The notes below the pieces were generated by a model that did no database searches, had not been told where the DNA came from, and was given only the letters and a program-made list of their open reading frames with translations. The position numbers and the translations under genes were made by a program. This document shows positions 49,117-58,470 of a stretch of 64,000 nucleotides of DNA, in pieces. How positions within the stretch are numbered: position 1 is the stretch's first letter; each line of letters starts with the position of its first letter. This DNA comes from JAWWOL01 sp963797535 (GTDB lineage Bacteria > Actinomycetota > Actinomycetes > JAWWOL01), in NCBI GenBank assembly GCA_963797535.1, contig CAWCPQ010000001.1, forward strand, positions 248,001-312,000. The letters are read 5' to 3'.

Positions 49117-51000
49117 GTGGCCGGACGGATCCGTGACGAGGATGTCGCGCTGGTACGCGACAAAGCACCCATCGCGGAGATCGTCGGCGAGCACCTCCAG
49201 CTGCGCCGGGTCGGCAACCGGCTCACCGGCCTGTGCCCCTTCCACGACGAACGTTCGCCGTCGTTCAACGTCAACGCGGAGCAGGGTTTCTTCCACTGCT
49301 TCGGCTGCGGCGAGAACGGCGACGTGATCAGCTTTGTCCAGAAGATCGACCACCTCGACTTCCGCGACGCCGTCGAGCGTCTCGCTGCGCGCTACGGCGT
49401 CCAGCTGCGGTACGAGGAGGGCGGTGCGGCACCGCGGCAGGAGCACAACCAGAAGGCGCGGCTGGTCCTCGCCAACGCCGCCGCCAAGCAGTTCTACGCC
49501 GAGCAGCTGCAGACCACCGCCGAGGCCTCGATCGGCCGGGAGGAGCTGGCCAAGCGCGGTTTCGACGCAGCCGCGGCCGCGAAGTTCGAGGTCGGCTACG
49601 CCCCCAAGGGCTGGGACACGCTGGTCAAACACCTGCGCGGTCAAGGGTTTTCGAACAAGGAGCTGGTCGACTCCGGCCTGGCCAGTGAGGGGCAGCGCGG
49701 CCCGATCGACCGGTTCCGCGGCCGGCTGATCTGGCCGATCGCCGACATCGCCGGGGACACGATCGCGTTCGGCGCCCGCAAGCTCTACGACGACGACACG
49801 ATGCCGGGCAAGTACATCAACACCCCGGAAACCGTGCTGTACAAGAAGAGTCACGTTCTGTACGGGCTGTCGATGGCCAAGCGCGAGATCGCCCGCCAGC
49901 GCCGTGCGGTCATCGTCGAGGGCTACACCGACGTGATGGCCGCCCACCTCGCCGGCGTCGAGACCGCGGTCGCGACCTGCGGCACGGCCTTCGGCGAGGA
50001 CCACATCAAGGTGCTGCGCCGGATCCTGATGGACCAGGACGAGTTTCGCGGCGAGGTGATCTTCACCTTCGACGGCGACGCCGCCGGTCAGAAGGCGGCG
50101 ATGCGGGCCTTCCAGGACGACCAGAAATTCGTCACCCAGACGTTCGTCGCGGTCGAGCCGAACGGCATGGACCCGTGCGACCTGCGCGTGGCCAAGGGAG
50201 ACGCGGCCGTACGCGACCTGGTCGAGCACCGGATCCCGCTGGCCGAGTTCGCCATCCAGACCGTCCTGAGCCGCTACGACCTCGAGATCCCCGAGGGCCG
50301 GGTGCAAGCGCTCCTCGCCGCAGCCCCCGTCGTCGCTCAGCTCAAGGACCGGTCGCTGCGACCGGAGTACGCCCGCCGGCTGGCCGGCTGGCTCGGCATG
50401 GACATCGACATCGTGCTGGCCCGCGTCGCCGAGGCCGCCGACCGGCCGCAGGGCCAGGGACAGCAGCACCGCCGCACCGCCTCAGTACAACCCGAGCAGC
50501 GCCCGGTCGAGGACCGGCCCGACCCCAAGGACCGCGAGCTGTTCAGCGAGCGCGAGTCGCTCAAGATCGCGATGCAGCGCCCGGTCCTGGCCGGCCCGGT
50601 GTTCGACGGCCTCGAGGACGAGATGTTCACCTCCGCCGCCTACCGGTCGGTACGGGCGGCCATCGCCAAGGCCGGCGGCTGCGGTTCGACCACCGGGGGA
50701 CAGGGCTGGGTGCAGTCGGTCACCGGGGCTGCCGATACAGAGGCGACCAAGGCGCTGGCAACTGAGCTGGCCGTCGAGGCTATCCTGACCGATCGCGAGG
50801 TGGACGAGCGCTACGTCGGGATGCAGCTCGCGACCCTTCAGCTGCGGGCGGTCACCCGCCGGCTCGAGGAGCTGAAGTCGCGGCTGCAGCGGATGAACCC
50901 GATCGAGTCGGCGGAGGAGTACAACAAGCTCGCTGGCGAGCTGTTCGCGCTGGAGCAGTACCGGCGGGGCCTGCGCGAGCAGGCGATCGGCGGCTTGTGA
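49117..51000 (+). CDS. dnaG: DNA primase
   Basis: 627 aa, full length. Makes RNA primers at the replication fork. The N-terminal zinc ribbon (about 38-66) has CPFHDERSPSF and FHCFGCGENGD. The TOPRIM catalytic core has VIVEGYTDVMAAH (acidic residue), then FTFDGDAAGQKAA (DxD). The C-terminal DnaB-interaction domain follows residue 460. The start is GTG. It lies upstream of the principal sigma factor, as in other actinobacteria, although the 177-base gap has room for a separate promoter. Confidence 0.97.
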   Translation: MAGRIRDEDVALVRDKAPIAEIVGEHLQLRRVGNRLTGLCPFHDERSPSFNVNAEQGFFHCFGCGENGDVISFVQKIDHLDFRDAVERLAARYGVQLRYEEGGAAPRQEHNQKARLVLANAAAKQFYAEQLQTTAEASIGREELAKRGFDAAAAAKFEVGYAPKGWDTLVKHLRGQGFSNKELVDSGLASEGQRGPIDRFRGRLIWPIADIAGDTIAFGARKLYDDDTMPGKYINTPETVLYKKSHVLYGLSMAKREIARQRRAVIVEGYTDVMAAHLAGVETAVATCGTAFGEDHIKVLRRILMDQDEFRGEVIFTFDGDAAGQKAAMRAFQDDQKFVTQTFVAVEPNGMDPCDLRVAKGDAAVRDLVEHRIPLAEFAIQTVLSRYDLEIPEGRVQALLAAAPVVAQLKDRSLRPEYARRLAGWLGMDIDIVLARVAEAADRPQGQGQQHRRTASVQPEQRPVEDRPDPKDRELFSERESLKIAMQRPVLAGPVFDGLEDEMFTSAAYRSVRAAIAKAGGCGSTTGGQGWVQSVTGAADTEATKALATELAVEAILTDREVDERYVGMQLATLQLRAVTRRLEELKSRLQRMNPIESAEEYNKLAGELFALEQYRRGLREQAIGGL

Positions 51001-51177
51001 TGACCGGAAGTGCCGGAATTTCTCACCAAGGGTCCCGAGTGAACCCGATCCGGCTCGCGACGAGGCACACTGGACACCAGCACCAGCGGTGTGCAGCAGG
51101 ATGCGTCACGGGTTGGGTAATGGTTGGTTCAGCCGTTTTCGAGAGAGGCACCGCGTGATTTTCGCGAGAGGCGCACT

Positions 51178-52344
51178 GTGAGCCCGACGGCACTGCCCCG
51201 CGAGGCCCAGGTGGACGAGGTCAAGGACCTCATCACCCGCGGCAAGGAACAGGGCTTCCTGACATCCGACGAGATCGCCACCGGGCTGGCATCCGCAGAG
51301 CTGCCGCCCGAGTCGATGGACGCCGTGCTGCAGGCCTTCACCAACGAGGGCATCGAGGTCGTCGACGGCGCTGACGCTGACGAGGAGGCCGCTCCGGTCA
51401 CCCGTCGCGAGGCCGAGGAGCTGGCGCTCAAGGCGCCGACCAACGACCCGGTCCGGATGTACCTCAAGGAGATCGGCAAGGTTCCGCTGCTCACCGCCGA
51501 GGAGGAGGTCGACCTCGCCAAGCGGATCGAGGCCGGGCTGTTCTCGTCCGAGAAGCTCGCGACCAGCAAGCGGCTGAGCGAGACCATGCGCCGCGACCTC
51601 GAGTGGATCGAGCGCGACGGCCAGCTGGCCAAGAAGAAGCTGGTCGAGGCCAACCTGCGCCTCGTCGTGTCGATCGCCAAGCGCTACGTCGGGCGCGGCA
51701 TGCTCTTCCTCGACCTCATCCAGGAGGGCAACCTCGGCCTGATCCGCGCGGTCGAGAAGTTCGACTACACCAAGGGCTACAAGTTCTCCACGTACGCGAC
51801 CTGGTGGATCCGTCAGGCCATCACGCGGGCCATCGCCGACCAGGCCCGGACCATCCGCATCCCGGTGCACATGGTCGAGACGATCAACAAGCTGATCCGG
51901 ATCCAGCGCCAGCTCTTGCAGGACCTCGGCCGCGAGCCGCTGCCCGAGGAGATCGCCAAGGAGATGGACCTCACGCCGGACAAGGTGCGCGAGATCCTCA
52001 AGGTGTCCCAGGAGCCGGTCAGCCTCGAGACGCCGATCGGTGAGGAGGAGGACTCCCACCTCGGCGACTTCATCGAGGACTCCGACGCGGTCGTGCCGGT
52101 CGATGCCGCCTCGTTCATCCTGCTGCAGGAGCAGCTCGACTCGGTCCTGCACACGCTGTCCGACCGCGAGAAGAAGGTCATCCAGCTGCGCTTCGGACTG
52201 ACCGACGGTCACCCGCGCACGCTCGAGGAGGTCGGCCGCGAGTTCGGGGTCACCCGCGAGCGGATCCGCCAGATCGAGTCCAAGACCCTGTCCAAGCTGC
52301 GTCACCCCAGCCGGTCGCAGAAGCTGCGCGACTACCTCGAGTAG
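51178..52344 (+). CDS. Principal RNA polymerase sigma factor (RpoD/SigA/HrdB type)
   Basis: 388 aa from the GTG at 51178, after GAGAGG; the frame is open further upstream, but similarity starts here. Region 1.1 is short; region 1.2 is DPVRMYLKEIGKVPLLTAEEE; region 2 is RYVGRGMLFLDLIQEGNLGL, then FDYTKGYKFSTYATWWIRQAI; region 3 follows; region 4.2 is TLEEVGREFGVTRERIRQIE. Full conservation identifies the housekeeping or a closely related group 2 sigma. It is followed by a 357-base non-coding stretch before the pseudopilin operon. Confidence 0.95.
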   Translation: MSPTALPREAQVDEVKDLITRGKEQGFLTSDEIATGLASAELPPESMDAVLQAFTNEGIEVVDGADADEEAAPVTRREAEELALKAPTNDPVRMYLKEIGKVPLLTAEEEVDLAKRIEAGLFSSEKLATSKRLSETMRRDLEWIERDGQLAKKKLVEANLRLVVSIAKRYVGRGMLFLDLIQEGNLGLIRAVEKFDYTKGYKFSTYATWWIRQAITRAIADQARTIRIPVHMVETINKLIRIQRQLLQDLGREPLPEEIAKEMDLTPDKVREILKVSQEPVSLETPIGEEEDSHLGDFIEDSDAVVPVDAASFILLQEQLDSVLHTLSDREKKVIQLRFGLTDGHPRTLEEVGREFGVTRERIRQIESKTLSKLRHPSRSQKLRDYLE

Positions 52345-52701
52345 ACCGCTCCCTCCGGCTCATCTTGTCGGCGCTGCTGCCGATAACACCCGCACGACTG
52401 GGTTCTTTGCAGGCATGCCCGGCTGACGGCCGCAGCGTGCCCTGGAGCCGTTCGCGCGCGCCTGTGGGCTGACCGCCGCGCGAACAATCACCCGTCCGGC
52501 CCTCAGGCCGATGATGCCTCGCGCCGAGATACCGGGTGAGATCCAACTCGAGCCGGTGCCAACTGTGGCTACTCACAGTCAATGGCTGCTTGCTCCGAGT
52601 TGCCACTGTGAACTGGGGTTCGGAACGATGACGAGGCCAACTCGCTGCGCCACGCGGGTCACCGCTGCGCTCCGTTCGACATTGCTGTCAGGGGAGACTC
52701 C
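52345..52701 (+). other. 357-base intergenic region between rpoD and the pseudopilin operon
   Basis: No convincing gene. It contains the short palindrome ACTGTG-N6-CACAGT (52562-52579) and, just before the operon, a ribosome-binding AGGGGAG (52690-52696). No clear intrinsic terminator for rpoD is seen. The operon promoter should lie here, but no strong -10/-35 pair stands out. Confidence 0.5.
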
Positions 52702-55086
52702 GTGCTGCGAGCGCTGATGGTGCGTGGCCGTGAAGACCGCGAGGCCGGCTTCACCCTCATCGAGATCCTGGTCGCGATGGTGCTGATGGGCATCATCATG
52801 TCCTCGCTCGCCGTGTTCTTCATCGGGGCGCAGAAGTCGACCTCGGCGCTGCGCAGCCGCGAGTCCGCCACCGCCCTTGCCGACCAGACGATGGAGCAGG
52901 TGCACAGCATCAACGTGCTCAACCTGGCCGTCGGCCGGGACAAGACGAGCAGTGACGCGCAATGGGCAGCCGCCACCGCTGGAACCGTCCTGGTCGGCGT
53001 GGACACGTCGCAGATGACCGAGGTCTACGACAGCGCCGCCGCTGTCGGAGCCGGTGCGACGGCAGCGCTGAGGACCGTCGCACTCACCCCGATCGTCAAC
53101 AAGCTGCAGTACCGGATCAACATCGTCATCGGCAAGTGCTACATCCCCGCCATCGGTGGCGACTGCACCAAGACAGCCGTCGGGGCCGGCGCCGTGGCAC
53201 TCGACCGGGTCCTCGTCGCCGTCAACTGGAGCGACCGAGGCAGCACCTGCCCCAACCACATCTGCGCCTACGTCATCGCGAGCCTGATCAGTGTCAGCGG
53301 TGACCCGACGTTCAACGTCAACCAGGTCGTCGTGGACACCATCCCGCCCTCGACTCCGAGCAGCGACGTCTGCACGGCACAGTCCGACACGTCGGCGAAG
53401 GTCACCTGGTCTGCGTCCACGGACGCCTCGGGCATCGCCCGCTACGACGTCTACCGCAGCACGAATCCGGACTTCTCCGTGGGTACGCCGATCAAGCTGA
53501 CGGGCACGACCGGCACCTCGTACACCGACACCTCCGCTGATCCCGGCACCACGTACTACTACTTCGTCCTGGCCCTGGACACGGTGGGCAACGCCTCGGG
53601 TCCCCAGGTGCCGTCGGGCACCGTGACCAACCCGCAGCAGCCGTTCGTCAGCCAGTGCACGACGCCGCCGGACACCACCAAGCCGGTCCTGACCGGCACC
53701 CTGACCGCGGTGTCCGCCACGACGACCGTGACGCTCACCTGGCCCGCGGCGACGGACGACTACAAGGTCAAGCAGTACGTCGTCTTCCGTGGCGGCACGC
53801 AGGTCGGCACGGTACCGGTCGGGACCACCACCTTCACCGACACCGGCTTGTCGCCGTGGACGTACTACACGTACACGGTTCAGGCGATGGACTGGGACCC
53901 GGCGAACAACCTCTCCAACAACCCGCTGTCCGCGACGATCCAGACCAAGGACACCGTCGCGCCGACCAAGGTGACCGGCTTCACCGGCGCCGTCGACCCC
54001 ACCGTCAAGACGACGCTCAACCTGGACTGGGCCAACTCGACCGACGACGTCGCAACGGTCGGCTACACGCTCTGCCGGTCGTTGTCCTCGGCTATGACGA
54101 GCCCAACCTGCCGGAGCGTCACGACGAGCAACTGGTCGGACACCGGCCTGGCCAGCAACACGGTCTACTACTACACCGTCACCGCGTCCGACGCTGCCGG
54201 CAACACGAGCGCCGCCAACACCCCGGTCGGCGTATCCACGCCGGACAGCATCCCTCCCGGCGCTCCGGGAACGGTCATTGCTGGGACCAAGACGGCAACG
54301 ACGCTGGCGCTGACCTGGCCGGCTGCTTCCGACAACATCGGTGTGACCGGCTACACGATCTACCGCAACGGCGTTCAGGTCGGGACCAGCACGACCGCGT
54401 CGTTCACGGACACCGGGCTCACCAGCTTCACCTCCTACACCTACACGGTGAAGGCCAACGACGCGGCCGGGAACATGGGTCCGGCGAGCAGCGCAGCGTC
54501 CATCTCGACGACGGCGCCAGCACCGCCGACCCTGAGCAGCAGCGCCAAGACCTACACGGCCGTGACGCTGAACTGGTCGGCCTCCACCGACAACAGCGTG
54601 GTCGCCGGCTATGCCGTCTACCGCGGCGGGACGTTGCTCGCCAACGTTCCTGGCAACTCGACCTTCACCTACACCGACTCCGGCCTGACCGCCGGAACGG
54701 CGTACAGCTACACGGTCAAGGCCTATGACGCGGCGTCGAACTACTCCGCGGCCTCCAACACCCTCGCCGTGACGACCTATGGGCCGCCGACGAAGGTCGT
54801 CAGCCTGGCCGGCACGATCAACGGCGCCAAGACCACCACGCTCTCGTGGGCGGCGTCCACGGACGCCGGCGGTCCTATCACCGGCTACAAGGTCTACGGC
54901 GGTACCGCAGGCACGACGCTGCTGAGCACCGTGGCCGGCCTGAACTACACGTACAGCGGCCTCAACAACAACCAGACCTACCTGATCACGGTCTACGCCA
55001 TCGACGGTGCTGGCCTCCAGTCGCCGGTGTCAGCGACGCTCACCTGCAAGACCGATTCCACCGGAAAGGTGACGAGCTGCGCATGA
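52702..55086 (+). CDS. Type IV pseudopilin-like protein with six fibronectin type III repeats
   Basis: 794 aa. A short basic leader (1-16) ends in Gly, followed by FTLIEILVAMVLMGIIMSSL, the class IV prepilin site with Glu at mature position 5. A pilin-like globular part extends to about residue 210. Six FN3 domains follow (about 213-310, 325-415, 420-515, 518-605, 608-690, 695-785), each with a W or Y core (LTWPAATD, VTWSASTD, LDWANSTD) and YRNG- or YRGG-type strands. FN3 modules often act as spacers or adhesion modules in surface proteins. First gene of a three-gene operon; its stop overlaps the next start. Confidence 0.88.
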   Translation: MLRALMVRGREDREAGFTLIEILVAMVLMGIIMSSLAVFFIGAQKSTSALRSRESATALADQTMEQVHSINVLNLAVGRDKTSSDAQWAAATAGTVLVGVDTSQMTEVYDSAAAVGAGATAALRTVALTPIVNKLQYRINIVIGKCYIPAIGGDCTKTAVGAGAVALDRVLVAVNWSDRGSTCPNHICAYVIASLISVSGDPTFNVNQVVVDTIPPSTPSSDVCTAQSDTSAKVTWSASTDASGIARYDVYRSTNPDFSVGTPIKLTGTTGTSYTDTSADPGTTYYYFVLALDTVGNASGPQVPSGTVTNPQQPFVSQCTTPPDTTKPVLTGTLTAVSATTTVTLTWPAATDDYKVKQYVVFRGGTQVGTVPVGTTTFTDTGLSPWTYYTYTVQAMDWDPANNLSNNPLSATIQTKDTVAPTKVTGFTGAVDPTVKTTLNLDWANSTDDVATVGYTLCRSLSSAMTSPTCRSVTTSNWSDTGLASNTVYYYTVTASDAAGNTSAANTPVGVSTPDSIPPGAPGTVIAGTKTATTLALTWPAASDNIGVTGYTIYRNGVQVGTSTTASFTDTGLTSFTSYTYTVKANDAAGNMGPASSAASISTTAPAPPTLSSSAKTYTAVTLNWSASTDNSVVAGYAVYRGGTLLANVPGNSTFTYTDSGLTAGTAYSYTVKAYDAASNYSAASNTLAVTTYGPPTKVVSLAGTINGAKTTTLSWAASTDAGGPITGYKVYGGTAGTTLLSTVAGLNYTYSGLNNNQTYLITVYAIDGAGLQSPVSATLTCKTDSTGKVTSCA

Positions 55087-55733
55087 CGCCTACTCGCTCG
55101 GTTCTCGAACGCCTCCGTTCGGCACAACGGGAGGATGCCGGCTTCTCCTTGATGGAGACGCTGGTCGCCATGGTGATCTTCGGCATCTTCATGGCCCTGG
55201 CGATGGGCGCGATCATCTCGATGCTCACCTCCACCGCGAAGTCGCAGAGCCTGCAGGACGGTTCGGCGAGCCTGGAGAACGTGTTCCAGAAGCTGGACCA
55301 CCAGGTGCGGTACTCCAACGCGATCAGCACACCCAACACGACACTGGTCAACGGCAGCTACTTCGTTGAGTGGATGGCCCAGCCGCTGGCAACCTCTCCG
55401 CAGACGTGCACCCAGCTCAGGTTCAACCCAGCAGCGGGCACTCTTCAGGAGCGGACCTGGCAACCGGCGGCGACCCCGGTGGTGGCCACGGGGTGGACCC
55501 TGATGGCCAAGAACGTGACAACGGCCGGATTCCTGAACCCGTACCCGTTCGCCTTCAGCCCGTCCGACGGCACCACGTACGCGCACCAGCAGCTGGCCAT
55601 CACGCTCGCGACTCAGCCAGGCGCCAAGGCGACGGCCAGGTCGACCCGGTCGGAGCTCACGGTCAGCTTCTCGGCGCTCAACAGCACCAAAAACACCAGC
55701 AGCCTCGTCTGCACGGAGGTAGCCCGCTCATGA
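55083..55733 (+). CDS. Prepilin-type N-terminal cleavage/methylation protein
   Basis: 216 aa from the ATG at 55083 (ATGA overlap with the first gene). Leader MTPTRSVLERLRSAQREDAG, then mature FSLMETLVAMVIFGIFMALAM with Glu at +5. The globular C-terminal part includes a cysteine pair (TSPQTCTQLRF and SSLVCTEV) likely to form the pilin disulfide loop. Minor-pseudopilin (PilW/GspJ-like) size. It needs a prepilin peptidase encoded elsewhere. Confidence 0.88.
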   Translation: MTPTRSVLERLRSAQREDAGFSLMETLVAMVIFGIFMALAMGAIISMLTSTAKSQSLQDGSASLENVFQKLDHQVRYSNAISTPNTTLVNGSYFVEWMAQPLATSPQTCTQLRFNPAAGTLQERTWQPAATPVVATGWTLMAKNVTTAGFLNPYPFAFSPSDGTTYAHQQLAITLATQPGAKATARSTRSELTVSFSALNSTKNTSSLVCTEVARS

Positions 55734-57355
55734 AGACCCTTATCCGCCGGACGAAGACCTCGGCCAACGACGACGAGGGGAGCGGGCTGATTCTCGTGTT
55801 CCTCGTCATGCTGATCAGCAGCGCGCTTTCCCTGGTGCTGCTGGAAGGCGCAGTGTCGCTGGCCAAGCAGACGTCGGCCAACAACAAGCGGGTGACGTCG
55901 CTGAGCGCGGCACAGGCCGGGCTCGATGCTGGGCTCGCCGTGATCCGATCCGCGACCGACGTCACTGGTGCCGGTGACCTGTCGAAGATTCCGTGCACCG
56001 TGGCGCCGGGCACCGTCGACGGAACCACGAACTCGCCGAGGCCGCAGGGTTCGACCAACGCCACCTACAAGTTGCTGATCGCCTACTACGCGACGGACCC
56101 CACGACGCAGCCCGACACGTGGCGGAAGAACTCGGTCAACCAGATCAACTGCCCGAGTGGCGGACACCCGGACAAGGTCCCGCTGTACGCACTGGTCACG
56201 TCGACCGGCAAGTCCACCGCCGGCAAGGCCCGTACGGTCGAGAGCACGTACATCTTCACCACGAGCAACCAGAACATCTCCGGCGGCCTGATCCACGTCC
56301 AGGGCGGCGGCGACCCCGGGACGCCCGACCTGTGCCCGGACGCGGGCAGCGCGCACCCGGCTACTGGCGACGTCGTCACGATGCAGGCTTGCGACAAGAA
56401 CGACCAGGGTCAGCTGTGGGCCTACCAGGGCGACCTGAGCTTCCTGCTCACGTCGACGACGAACGACACCGGGGCCAAGGCACCGATGTGCATCCAGGCG
56501 GCGGGCTCTCCCGCGGCCCTGGGCACCCAGCTCAAGATGGCGCCCTGCGTGGGGCTGCCGACGACCGGCACGATCGCGATCCAGCAGCAGTTCAGCTACG
56601 ACGACAGCGGCCGGTTCGAGAACTCCAAGATCAACTCCTCCGGCAAGCCGACCCTGGCCGGCAACTGCTGGGTCGTGACGAACGCGAACACGACCGGCTC
56701 GACGATCAACATCAACTCCTGCGGCCAGGTCTGGCGTCCGGAGGCGTCGGTGGGTGCCGGTATGTCGGGTCCGGCCACGCAGCAGCTGGTCAACTACAAG
56801 GAGTTCGGTCGCTGCCTGGACGCCACGAACCAGGACCCGAACTACAACTTCATGATCGCCTACCCGTGCAAGCAGTCGCCGAGCCCGAGCGAGATCACCT
56901 GGAACCAGAAGTACACGTTCAACGGGGTCGTGCCCAGCGGCAGCACGGCGGCTGTGCCCGGCTCGATCTCGACGTACGACACGAGCAACAGCACCACCTA
57001 CTGCTTGACCAGCCCGATGGCGGTGCAGACCAACCCTGCGATCGCCGGGCCGTTCGTCCGGCTCAACCCGTGCCCCGGCACGATCCCGACCAACATGAAG
57101 TGGATCGAGATCGGCAACAGCACGGGTGACTACAACAAGGACTACACCATCCACGACGCGAGCAACCCCTCGCTGTGCCTGGCCGTGGGCCTGACCGGAA
57201 CCGGCGTGCCCGCCGCGAGCGGTCTGGGCGAGTGGAGCTCGCTGTACGTTGCCACCTGCGACGGATCGCTCGGTCAGAAGTGGAACGCTCCGCCGAACAT
57301 CCCGGTCGGTTCCACCACCGGTACGCACGAGAACAACACCACCAGCGGCGGCTGA
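55730..57355 (+). CDS. PilX-like membrane protein with ricin-type beta-trefoil lectin domain
   Basis: 541 aa from the ATG at 55730, after GGAGG. The N-terminus DDEGSGLILVFLVMLISSALSLVLLEG resembles PilX/GspK minor pilins, which lack Glu+5. A helical pilin neck and beta region run to about 185. The C-terminal part (about 190-530) carries QLWAYQG, QKYTFNG, LCLAVG and QKWNAP, the QxW pattern of ricin-B lectin folds, with paired cysteines (MCIQAAG, NCWVV, RCLDATN). It could present a sugar-binding tip on a pseudopilus (inference). Last gene of the operon; a strong terminator follows. Confidence 0.85.
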   Translation: MKTLIRRTKTSANDDEGSGLILVFLVMLISSALSLVLLEGAVSLAKQTSANNKRVTSLSAAQAGLDAGLAVIRSATDVTGAGDLSKIPCTVAPGTVDGTTNSPRPQGSTNATYKLLIAYYATDPTTQPDTWRKNSVNQINCPSGGHPDKVPLYALVTSTGKSTAGKARTVESTYIFTTSNQNISGGLIHVQGGGDPGTPDLCPDAGSAHPATGDVVTMQACDKNDQGQLWAYQGDLSFLLTSTTNDTGAKAPMCIQAAGSPAALGTQLKMAPCVGLPTTGTIAIQQQFSYDDSGRFENSKINSSGKPTLAGNCWVVTNANTTGSTININSCGQVWRPEASVGAGMSGPATQQLVNYKEFGRCLDATNQDPNYNFMIAYPCKQSPSPSEITWNQKYTFNGVVPSGSTAAVPGSISTYDTSNSTTYCLTSPMAVQTNPAIAGPFVRLNPCPGTIPTNMKWIEIGNSTGDYNKDYTIHDASNPSLCLAVGLTGTGVPAASGLGEWSSLYVATCDGSLGQKWNAPPNIPVGSTTGTHENNTTSGG

Positions 57356-57382
57356 CCCGCGTCCGCTCAGGTCAACGAACGA

Positions 57383-57421
57383 CCTCGGCCCCGATCCGGT
57401 CAGTCCGGATCGGGGCCGAGG
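57383..57421. terminator. Perfect 17-bp hairpin terminator after the pseudopilin operon
   Basis: CCTCGGCCCCGATCCGG (57383-57399) and CCGGATCGGGGCCGAGG (57405-57421) pair completely around the loop TCAGT. It separates the operon from the convergent DUF5709 gene and probably serves both. Confidence 0.9.
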
Positions 57422-57440
57422 CTCGTGCACGCGTAGTGAG

Positions 57441-57839
57441 TCAGGACTCGTCGTCCGGCTCGAGGTGCATCGCCTGCTCCTCCGGCGACTGGCCGCCGCT
57501 GTCGGTGCCCACCGAGGTGGCGAACAGGTCACCGTCCTCGTCGGCGTGGGCGCCTTCGTCCTCGGCCACGAGCCGCCCGACCGGCCCGTCGTCATCGACG
57601 TAGAACTCGTCGATGTCGGTGATTTCGGGCTCCTCGTGCGCCAGCCGGCTGGACAGCGGCTCGCCGAGCTCGGCCTCCAGATCGGTGGTGCCGTAGGCGT
57701 TGACGTAGGTCGCGTGGTCCGTCGGTACGACGATGTCGTCCTGGGCGTCGCCGGTGATGAGCTTGCCGGGGAGGGCGTCGTCGGTCGACGGCAAACCGGC
57801 GTCCTCGTACGGGTCGGCAGGGTCGGGGTGGTGAGGCAT
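57441..57839 (-). CDS. DUF5709-family protein
   Basis: 132 aa from the ATG at 57839 (a TTG at 57848 is also in frame). Acidic protein with the family signature RLVAEDEGAHADEDGDLFA, then TDSGGQSPEEQAMHLEPDD at the C-terminus. Found widely in actinobacteria with unknown function, often near stress-related genes. It sits 47 bases downstream of the YtxH-like gene on the same strand, possibly co-transcribed. Confidence 0.85.
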   Translation of the reverse strand: MPHHPDPADPYEDAGLPSTDDALPGKLITGDAQDDIVVPTDHATYVNAYGTTDLEAELGEPLSSRLAHEEPEITDIDEFYVDDDGPVGRLVAEDEGAHADEDGDLFATSVGTDSGGQSPEEQAMHLEPDDES

Positions 57840-57886
57840 GGTCGGCAACTACCCCTTCGTGAGTGACGTAGGCCAAACGGGGTGGA

Positions 57887-58228
57887 TCAGGACTCTGCGC
57901 CGAACTCCTCGTGCGCGGCCTCGGGGTAGGGCGGAGCCTTGTCCGGGTCGACGGCTGTGGCGTGGTTGGCGGTGAAGAACTTGCCGCTGCGGTAGCCACC
58001 GATCCGGGCGCTGACCTTGTCGCTGACCTTGGAGGTCACCGAGCTCTTGGCCGTGGCCATCGCGCCGCTGGCCTGGGCCTGCAAGACGCCGGCGGCCTCC
58101 TGCACGACGGGGGAGTCGACGAGGCGCCGAACCCCGTCGGAGATCGCGTCGTAGCGCTTGCGGCCGGCCTTGGTGCCCATGACGTAGCCGGTGACGAAGC
58201 CGAGAAAGAACGTCAACTTGAACCGCAT
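57887..58228 (-). CDS. YtxH-like membrane-associated protein
   Basis: 113 aa. One short N-terminal membrane helix (KLTFFLGFVTGYVMGTKAGRKRYDAI) is followed by an amphipathic helical region (QEAAGVLQAQASGAM..KSSVTSKVSDKVSA) and a disordered tail. It matches the general YtxH/gas-vesicle-associated style of small stress proteins without a defined activity. ATG start after GGAGGG. Confidence 0.75.
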   Translation of the reverse strand: MRFKLTFFLGFVTGYVMGTKAGRKRYDAISDGVRRLVDSPVVQEAAGVLQAQASGAMATAKSSVTSKVSDKVSARIGGYRSGKFFTANHATAVDPDKAPPYPEAAHEEFGAES

Positions 58229-58385
58229 GATGGTCCCTCCGTTGATGGCGACGTGGGGCGGACCCGCGAGGTACTGACTTATCCTACGGCCGCGGTGTCG
58301 TGCTCCCGATACAGTAGGGTGGTCGTCGGCCCGGACGCCTCTGCCCCCACCGGCGGCGCTCGGACGGCAGCAGTTTCTCGTACGA

Positions 58386-58458
58386 TCCCGCGTAGCTCAA
58401 TTGGCAGAGCAGCCGACTGTTAATCGGCAGGTTTCTGGTTCAAGTCCAGACGCGGGAG
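58386..58458 (+). tRNA. tRNA-Asn (anticodon GTT)
   Basis: Cloverleaf: acceptor stem TCCCGCG (58386-58392) with CGCGGGA (58451-58457), D-stem GCTC, anticodon stem GCCGA/TCGGC around loop CTGTTAA with GTT at 58419-58421, and T-arm with GGTTCAAGTCC. The discriminator is G; CCA is not encoded. Its 3' side borders the convergent GGDEF-EAL gene, and no integrase or attachment-site duplication is seen. Confidence 0.97.
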
Positions 58459-58470
58459 CTCTGCAACGCC

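Noticed and set aside
58386..58458. Integration site at tRNA-Asn
   Set aside because: No integrase and no duplicated tRNA 3' end is visible within the following 5.5 kb.
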